Assembly (NCBI GenBank): GCA_964023275.1
Contig: OZ029915.1
Coordinates: 13,336,712 to 13,400,711, forward strand
Direction: 5' to 3'
Source: Norana najaformis
Taxonomy: Eukaryota; Annelida; Clitellata; Crassiclitellata; Hormogastridae
DNA: 64,000 bases
Notes under the pieces: model-generated
The model's input: only the letters and a program-made list of their open reading frames with translations
The model's database searches: none
What the model was told of the DNA's origin: nothing
In this document: one piece after another, positions 56,801-64,000 of the stretch
How the letters are laid out: each line of letters opens with the position of its first letter
How positions within the stretch are numbered: the stretch's first letter is position 1
Made by a program: the position numbers and the translations under genes

Positions 56801-59800
56801 CGTGCATATTCGTGACATACGCAGAATTAGGTGTTTTGTCCATATGTCTTCAAACGTGGCGGTCGCAGTCTGTGCATTTCTTCGCAGGGCGAGGATGATT
56901 CCAACCCATTTCTACTCTCCGAGCTACCCTCATCACTGCCCTTTCTAGTCTTAATGTAAAATGACCGTTCCGTACCAACTCTGCTCGTAGTGTTCGTTCT
57001 CTCCAAGGAAGGTTCCGGATGGGCCGCTTTCTTAATTTTAAAGGAGGCCACATTGTAGAGCTCTGTCTCAGGATCCCACTCCGACTTTTCTGCGCTCGCC
57101 TGATGGGCAATGTCTTGAGGATGGCCTTTTCTCAGAACAACACTCGTTCCTTTACTGGCAACGGTCGGTTTCTTTTCGTGCGTCTTTTTAACTGCGGGCT
57201 TTCTCTTCATCACCATTCTACATCTCGTAACTTTGAAACTACAGCCATTAATACAGAGATACCGGTCGTTCTCTTAGTTCTTGGAATAGGGGAGTCTTAT
57301 GACACGTATCCATGACTTTCCGCCCTAGGCACTTGGATATAGGGCAACGCATCTCCCCGTTGTAACACATCTCTCGCTCCATCTTCGTGTGTGGGATTCC
57401 CAGCCTTACGCATATATGCATCATGCACCACAACTTACGGAGTAAGTTCTCGTACTCGGGCCTAGTTAATAAATTCTGCTTTGGAAGATAGGATATATCT
57501 ATGGAATGCTGACAGCGAAGGTCCTCTTCCTTTATACCTTAGCTATTTGCACACAGACCTTCGTCCCGACCTGCGCACGAGGGGACCCGACACCGCAATT
57601 AAGTCAGATCTCTGAGCTATGAGTTGTGAAAAGCATGTATGGATCCGGTATCAACCGTGTCGACTCCTATTCTACCTGGATAACCCGATACTAACGTTTC
57701 GGCTATTCTCTTGATCGGGTTTAATCTCTGTTTTATCTGGTCTCGTTTAGATGTTGACTCCCTTAAGTGTAATCTTTACTTTAGTACAATGACCCGCGGT
57801 ATCTTCCAGTTATTTATTTCCATTGTCCTTCCTCGAGTTTCGTACAACTTCTTATCTTCCCGCTATCGGAAGTCAGTCCTTCTCGCGACTTCGCAACACA
57901 GTTGGCCCGTACTCTAAAATCGGATTCTTTTGGGCGGTATCTAAACCAGACAGCGGATATTTCGGCTTTGATTTACTTGGAAGCACACTGAGCAGTTTCT
58001 TGAAAGGAGCCGATGGGGTAAGCTTTCGTAAATTTACCCATTTGCTTCACATGGACCTGTGAGTTGGAAGCGCACCGAGTATTCTTTCAACAGGACCCCC
58101 TTTCGTCCGAATATATATATCGTAACTTTCCCAGAGTACCGGCTCTCACTTCTGTATACGCTAAGTGTGCCCAGCACACGAATGTACTGAATATATTGCT
58201 AATCAAACGATGCCAAATTGTTTTGACTCGAATACATACAAGTCTCTATACGCACGAATTTATCGACGACATTTGTAACTCAAACTATCAACTAAGTACA
58301 CGATAAATTGCCGTTAAAATCATTTTGACTAAACAGCGGAAAAAATACGCTCATACATACATACATACATGCATGCATACATACAGGCATACATGTATAC
58401 TATACGACTATCTTTACCATGGGGTGTTTCTCCGGGAAGTTGTTCATTACTGTTGATGTATTTGTCTATCGGTATCAGGGGCAGAGACGTAACTTAGAAG
58501 TGCTGCAACGATGTAGATGTATTTGGATTGTAAGCTAAAGGTACCAGTTTATCATGATGCCCAACAAGCTAATCGTGTAGTTCATTAGACACCACATCAA
58601 TTTAGTTGTAGATGAAGAACGTTCATGTGTCGTTTCTGCTTCTTCGAACCCAGTCCACATTCTCGCTTCTCGTGCCTCCGGGAGAGTTTGTGGAACTGTA
58701 TCGAAGCCGTGGATTGCAGAAGCACCGCTGGGTCAGAAGCTCAAGATCAGTCTGTTCGATTTTAGCACATCGTCTCAAGACTACAACCAAAGACCACCTA
58801 AACAGCCATGTCTTAATTATGGCCTAATTGTCGAAAGGGCGGCTAAGATAAACACAACGATCTGTCGCATCGGAGAGCAGAGAGAGAAGGACTTACACAT
58901 TTCAACTGGAAATACTGTGGAGATAATTCTTAATATTCCGGAAGAAAAGGAGAGCATCACCGCCGGTGAAAACTACATAATAAAGCTTCAAGGTTAGAAG
59001 AAATGCTTCTATCCCATGTTACTGCCTGCCACTATCTTCAGATTCTTCTAAAAATATTGATGATCGATTGAGTTTTACTCCAGATCAGCACCAATTGGCT
59101 ACTTAATGTCTTGACCTGTTATTATTTTGAAATAAAATAAATTACGACAGCAACACAATCTAAAAACAGTATTTAAAAACTGCTTACAAGTTCAATAAAT
59201 ACGTTACAGTGGATAAAAGGTCGATATTTCACCTAGAAAATGTGTGACCGTGCCTGAGAAATGCAAATAACAAGTCATATAAATGTTTTTATTAACCAGT
59301 TTTTATGAAGATTTCTTTTATATCGGCCTCGGATGCTTATGAATACGTTCCAGTTTGCTGTACTCATAAACAGTCACGATCCATAGGCACAGTGACTTAG
59401 TTATGGTAAACTTTAACTCTTGATTTCTCAAAAGTAGCTGCGAATACATCTCCATCCAGCAATTGTCCTTCTTGACTTGCGGGGAAATACTGATTGTTAT
59501 TTAAGAATATAATTACTGAAGTAGTAATCAAAACTTAAATGCATGCATACAAACATGACATACATAGGTGTTTTGTAGCTGTGGGCTGTTCGGACATTAT
59601 TCCACCTGAAGATGCTTGGTTGAAGAGGAAAGACGATGTCATTGTCATTGGTTGCTATTCCAATCGTCAAACGTGGCATCTGAACTGCAGGAGAAGAAAG
59701 TGGGAGGGTGTTCTGGGGAACTGTTCACAAGGTGAGATCATTCGGCGGTTGGTGTAGTCGTGTGACGAAAGTCAGCGATATCTATAATAACTGTAATGCC

Positions 59801-62800
59801 TTCCAGTATCGTTCAATCAGTCTTTCTGTCATTCTCTGTTTTGGCTCTCTCTCATTACGCAATCTGTATTTGACACTTCCTTATTCTTTGTCTCTCTGTC
59901 GTTATTCTTCATTATTCTATCTGCATAATAAGTGACTGCATTCTGTGACCCTGGTAGCCTGTGTCATTGGCCTATGGTCAGTCTTGTAATGTCTGTCTTT
60001 CTTTCTGGCATACAAACAATTATTTTATATGTTTTCATTGCGGTTTTTCGATATCTTTTTATTACTGCCTTGTTTTAAGTAACTGATAACCTTTGTTTGC
60101 TACTAATTATTAACTTCTTACGGCATTTTTTCTGCTATATAGTTATGATTTGTAGAGACATTAGTACACGAACGAGTCGTAGAACAAGAACCACTGACAC
60201 AACTATCAACAAACGGACAAGGTTGCTATAAATAATCTATTGTGAACATGCTTAAATGTCGTTATGACTACCTGAAATCGGTATTTTTAAACAAACACGA
60301 GGCCATTGGCCAGTTGTTTAGCATATTTAATGACCTTTGCACAGCGAACTCAACTTCTGATGACTTGTGAATAGCCGGCACGTGATGTTTTGTTTTGTTT
60401 GCATATATACTTCGTGCGTCTATGTGGTCTTTTGTCTCTTTGGCTAAAGATGTGCATAATGTTATTTCCATCAAACTGTTCAACCTGTAGTGTATGGTGA
60501 GGAGACGCTCAAAGGCACATGAAGAATGACCTCTATCTGCTGGCTCTCAGACCTGAGCTGGAATGCATGAGCTTATACTTGACCTAGTTATAAGACTCAA
60601 TTTTGCTGTAGCCTACTCTCGCAATCCTACCTGCTTTGTTCGTTTCTCACCAATCGCAACTACAGCTCATCCTCTGCTCTTCAGTGCAAGTTCTCACCTA
60701 TTTTCTTCTATGAAGCCGCATTGTATTTACCTTCTTTGATAACGCTTGCCGATATTGTGACATATGTCGTCAAAGATTCTTCTTCTTTTGTTCTTCTTTA
60801 TCATGTTCATAGGATTAGTCAAATTCAACACTATTAAGCTGCAAGCCTAATGTTACAGACCTATTTAGATATAAGCATATAGAAGCCATATTTGCACTTA
60901 CATACCTATTTAGATATATAAAAGTCACGTTTGCACTAAACCATCACAATAATGTAACTGTTTTCTAGTAATGTTATTTGCAAATTTATTAGACCAAAGT
61001 TCTAATTTTTTCTGTTATTATTTTAGTACTGGCTATTGTTGCCATCTCCGGATTTACTGTGGCAATCTGCCTGACCATTATGTGTCTGGGACTGGTTTGC
61101 CTACGAAGGTACGCGATTTGCTTTTGTCTTCCTTTGGTCAAGTATTGCATAATTTCAAATTATTAGATTTGAATTTATGGACGGTATAAACGTCATTCTA
61201 TTCTTGAATCATGACCGAGTTAACACCTCTAGGCCAGATAAGGCAAATTGTCATGTTTTCTTTCACACCCATATTATTATCTTGGGAAAAGAGTGTTTCA
61301 AGTGTAAGCATAACTTTTTGCGTGTTGTGCTGTGTTGATTTAAAAATTCTCTTGTAAAGGTTTACATGAACTGTCGTTTTAACAGTTCAGTTAACAATTC
61401 TATTCTTAATTTTTTTATTTTCTGACTAGTTTCTCGCGTTTTTCTCTCCTCATATAAGTTTTAACTATTTATTTCTGCTTCACGTTGTTTTCGTGCCATT
61501 GTGCACCTACGTTGCCTGATCTTAGCTTTCTATGCTTATGATCTGGATAGACACAGGAAGACCCAAATCACAATCTTTTAATTTTACGGTTCTTAGGTCC
61601 ATACTAACATTGGCTGGCACTCTTTAACTTATCTGTGACACTGGTTATGGTCGCCTCGTTAAGTCAGAGCGTTGGTGGCGCCACTCTCGTCTTTCCTTGG
61701 ACCACACTAAGTTTAAACAGCAGCGCAAACTCATGCGAAAACTTGTTTCTGCCCATCGCGGTTCTTCATTCTCGATGCTACTTTATTTCAGGAACTCTGA
61801 ACATGCTGTCGTCTTTCAAATCTAGTTGGGACTCTTTTGGTAGAGATTTGCGTGTGTGAGCGAGCTTGCCACTGGTTACTCTGAACAATGTTTACTAAAG
61901 GATGTTCTGTTCGTAATGACATTTAGCATCTTAAAGGCTAGCCCAGAGAGCGCCTCAGTTTTTCTTGAATATATAAATTTCCTATTATAAATTTAAAATT
62001 TAAAAGTTTAAAGTTTAAACAACTTTAATATACTTAAAGCTGAAAGTTCCTCATCTCCAAAAACTTACTGGATAGCTTTGAATATGTTATTCCATCGGGA
62101 GAAGGAAAAATTTATCCTCGCTGTGTTCTCGGATACCCCGTAGCTTGCAAGTAGGTCCAAATTCTTACCTATTTTACAGATAAAATTTTCTCAGTATAAG
62201 GCTGAAATTTGTTGGTTATTCTGTATGCGATGAATTTCTTCATCCTATTTCTTCACCTCTTGACTTAGAATACTTTCAGCCAACAAATCATGTAGAGGTT
62301 TGCAAACTCATCTGTTCTTTGCCTAACAAAAGCTGCCTCCTGGACGCCATTCCTACATCTCTTCTAACCTAACAGCGCCGTTATCGCAGTGCACAAGGCA
62401 TCAATCGATGATTGCTTCTAAACCAATCTAAGCATTCTAAACTTCTAAATTGCATTCTAAAATCGCAATTCAGTGGACAGAACTAGCCGAGATCGTGATG
62501 GCAGTAGGGAGTGTCATGTTGAAGTGTATCCGATAATTTTATTACAGTGCTTGTTACCTTTAGATTCTATGCTCAAAGCAAGAGAAAACAAAATTACAAA
62601 ACGCTCGACTACCATCATTTCAATTCATCCAACGGTCAGCAACAGACGTCAGATGTCGCTACAACTTTGGGCCAAACCGATGAGCCTCGCTTGCAATCCC
62701 AAGTCATGCCAACGTATTCGGTTTATGTTGCAGAGACTGACCTCGTCGACCCCGTCGGCGCTGTTCTTCCAACCAGAATCGGCAACACATGCCGTCAGCT

Positions 62801-62804
62801 GTGA
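53885..62804 (+). CDS. Gene 6: diverged SUEL + CUB-like + sushi-like membrane receptor
   Basis: Complete, seven exons: 53885-53975, 55609-55929, 58606-58992, 59579-59731, 60156-60221, 61027-61108, 62564-62804; 446 residues, all GT-AG with the same intron phases as genes 1-5. Signal peptide MESLNLLIIAMFWLLASVSI. The SUEL exon keeps ATYGRMRIGRC and CSADVLPFLDRKCSGK but has a six-residue insert (SLAGGDDPRILGC) and RPC in place of NPC. The CUB-like exon keeps PWIAEAPLGQKL and has RASGRVCGTVSKPW. The sushi-like exon reads GCSDIIPPEDAW to GNCSQ. The 66-base stalk exon is unrelated in sequence but identical in length. The helix is VLAIVAISGFTVAICLTI, and the tail has NYKTLDY and MPTYSVYV. Low intron similarity to the others marks it as the oldest branch here. 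AATAAA at 63182-63187 is a possible polyadenylation signal. Confidence 0.88.
54250..55480 (+). mobile_element. CR1/L2-like LINE 3' part with (ATT)n tail, intron 1 of gene 6
   Basis: Plus-strand readings include WMTSNRLRLNPSKSEVLWC, RFGECSFSVAGPNTWNGLPD and APSVDAFKS.LKTYLF, the C-terminal part of an L2-type ORF, followed by TACGGCGCTATATAAATCGT and an ATT/ACT trinucleotide tail to about 55480. Interrupted by several stops and shifts. Confidence 0.8.
56250..56830 (+). mobile_element. CR1/L2-like LINE fragment in intron 2 of gene 6
   Basis: The plus strand shows LLALLDVSSAFDTVDHDILL, then in another frame SFSVPQGSVLG and DSARNLGAVFNSTVFITD, the reverse-transcriptase palm and the following block with the middle lost. 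Decayed. Confidence 0.8.
56831..58340. other. Middle of intron 2 of gene 6, unassigned
   Basis: About 1.5 kb without a recognised feature. A minus-strand ORF of 129 codons (57216-56827, Lys-rich start) and a plus-strand ORF (57823-58062) look like nothing I know. Local GC is higher than in neighbouring introns, so part of this may be transposon-derived. Confidence 0.4.
58345..58402. repeat. (CATA)n simple repeat
   Basis: Imperfect tetranucleotide tract, CATACATACATACATACATG and following, in intron 2 of gene 6. Confidence 0.9.
58993..62563. other. Introns 3-6 of gene 6
   Basis: Apart from exons 4-6, mostly unique AT-rich sequence. Pyrimidine-rich stretches occur at about 59810-59910 and 60650-60800. 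At about 62370-62410 is a short copy of the TAGCGCCGTTATCGCAGTGC LINE-tail word. The dispersed repeat at 61640-61880 is listed separately. Confidence 0.5.
61640..61880 (+). repeat. Dispersed repeat, copy B
   Basis: Matches the reverse complement of 28970-29170 over about 110 bases around CTCGATGCTAC...CTAGTTGGGA...GCTTGCCACTGG. Unclassified. Confidence 0.5.
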
Positions 62805-62892
62805 TGTCAACGGACGTCTTCTGCTTCATGCTTAGTCATGCAAATTATTATGATTGCTAATTCTTCAGAGTAACGCTGTCTTAGTTCTGCAA

Positions 62893-63340
62893 GATAAAAA
62901 AACTATTATCGCTTTGCCAATCAGACAATCAACAGATGAACCGTAAATTTATTAGATCTAATGTAACGTCTTCATTGTTTCCGGTGTTAATTGTTTAAGC
63001 AATGCAATAGATTAGACACATGTACAACGCAACATGTATTAATTTAATGCTAATAATTTTCAAGCCCAACAGCAGTCAGCCAAAAGCATTCAAAACTTTT
63101 ATTTCATTTGTTCATTCGGATTAATTATATAGGGCCCCTTGAGCTCCAGCTCAGCACCAGTCCATCGAGCTAAAGTTACACAATAAACCTTTGAAAATAC
63201 ATGCACAATCAATTCAAATAAGCAGCCTTCAACATATTAGCTTACATAAAAAAACTATCATTGCTTTGCCAATCAGATAATCAACAATTGGACCGTAAAT
63301 TTATTAGTTCTAACGTCATTGTTTCCAGTGTTAATTGTTA
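62893..63340 (+). repeat. Pair of roughly 100-base direct repeats after gene 6
   Basis: 62893-62996 and 63245-63340 are about 90% alike by eye (AAAAAACTAT..CGCTTTGCCAATCAG, CCGTAAATTTATTAG, GTGTTAATTGTT), spaced about 350 bases. Could be a small local duplication or the ends of a short element. Confidence 0.6.
63182..63187 (+). promoter_or_regulatory. Candidate polyadenylation signal of gene 6
   Basis: AATAAA about 380 bases after the gene 6 stop; the first canonical hexamer downstream. Confidence 0.35.
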
Positions 63341-63569
63341 GTGGACAGTTCACGAAAACTGTCTCATACAAACATTAAAGTTCAACAAGTGTCCACGGCA
63401 CGACTTAAATACCTCAAGTATAAACATTCAACATATGCGAACGTATCAACCATACAAACTATGCAAAACTGTCAAGTATTCAACTATTTCGATACAAGAG
63501 ACCTCGAAAACTGTTCACTGTTCGGACATACAGTTTCTCACCGTTGACTGTATTGTAACTTGTGTAGGC

Positions 63570-63930
63570 ACCAGCTGCGCGTCTTAAACAGAAATTATCC
63601 AAACACTTGAAACCGTGAGTATAACTAAGGCATAACTCTTCCAACAAGCGCACAGAAGCGTATATATACTCTAAATACATACACTCGCTAGCAAATCACC
63701 AAATATATTTCACTTATGGAGACGCAGGCAAAGGGAAGCTAAGCTCTTCTCCGCTTCTCAGTCTTCCTCCACTTTAGTCACGGCCTCGCTTCTCTAGTCC
63801 ATTTCACTGAGACCCCCTTTGAATTCCTGAGTTCTTATTCAGTTCGCTCTGTCGCATAGCAAAAGACAGTTGGCATGTTTCTCATTCACTGTGTACAGCA
63901 GCCCGTCCTACCTTCTCGCCAGCAAGGTAA
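63570..63930. repeat. Dispersed repeat downstream of gene 6
   Basis: Counterpart of 52880-53290, with one part direct and the other inverted relative to that copy. The sequence beyond it to the window end shows nothing recognisable. Confidence 0.5.
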
Positions 63931-64000
63931 GGTATACCATGCATCAAGTCAGGTCTTAAAATATAGCTCATTTTGTGACATAATGGAAGAAAATTTGATA

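Noticed and set aside
56827-57216. 129-codon minus-strand ORF, Lys-rich
   Set aside because: No recognisable motif, surrounded by transposon debris, and inside an intron of gene 6. Kept only as part of an unassigned stretch.
1-64000. CRISPR arrays, rRNA genes, operons, bacterial terminators
   Set aside because: None seen; the gene structure is that of an animal genome.

Overview
The window is animal nuclear DNA, AT-rich and intron-rich, almost certainly from an invertebrate. I cannot name the phylum from the sequence. The evidence for this is GT-AG introns of hundreds to thousands of bases, abundant CR1/L2-like and RTE-like LINE fragments, a Gypsy-like LTR element, a DNA transposon of a kind scattered through many invertebrate genomes, and no bacterial features.

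The main content is a head-to-tail array of six paralogous seven-exon genes on the + strand. The first is cut by the left edge (exons 3-7, 2441-5851). Five are complete: 7506-19346, 21243-28562, 30627-43446, 45106-52250 and 53885-62804. Each encodes a single-pass type I membrane protein of about 433-446 residues, one module per exon: signal peptide (exon 1), SUEL/rhamnose-binding-type lectin domain (exon 2), four-cysteine CUB-like domain (exon 3), short sushi/CCP-like domain (exon 4), stalk (exon 5), transmembrane helix (exon 6), and a cytoplasmic tail with two tyrosine motifs (exon 7). Introns 1-5 are phase 1 and intron 6 is phase 2 in every copy. I found no broken exon in the five complete genes.

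The copies are mosaics. Gene 1 matches gene 2 in intron 2 but gene 4 around exon 6. Genes 2 and 3 share an apparently identical exon 7 plus about 150 bases of 3' flank. Gene 5 is nearly identical to gene 4 over exons 1-4 but has a divergent second half. Gene 6 is the most diverged. Spacers of about 1.6-2.1 kb carry a shared repeat, and genes 2-5 share a roughly 600-base 5' flank with a conserved octamer-type motif.

The introns and spacers hold the mobile DNA. A 2.64-kb DNA transposon lies in intron 1 of gene 2 (7617-10257), with CACTG-type inverted ends, a TTA target duplication and a nearly intact transposase-like gene. An old Gypsy-like LTR element lies in intron 6 of gene 4 (36869-42888), with an L2-like LINE inside it (about 37246-40440). 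CR1-like and RTE-like copies in intron 2 are shared by genes 1 and 2 only. Many L2-like 3' fragments and simple repeats fill the rest. The sibling genes supply empty-site sequences that date several insertions relative to the duplications.
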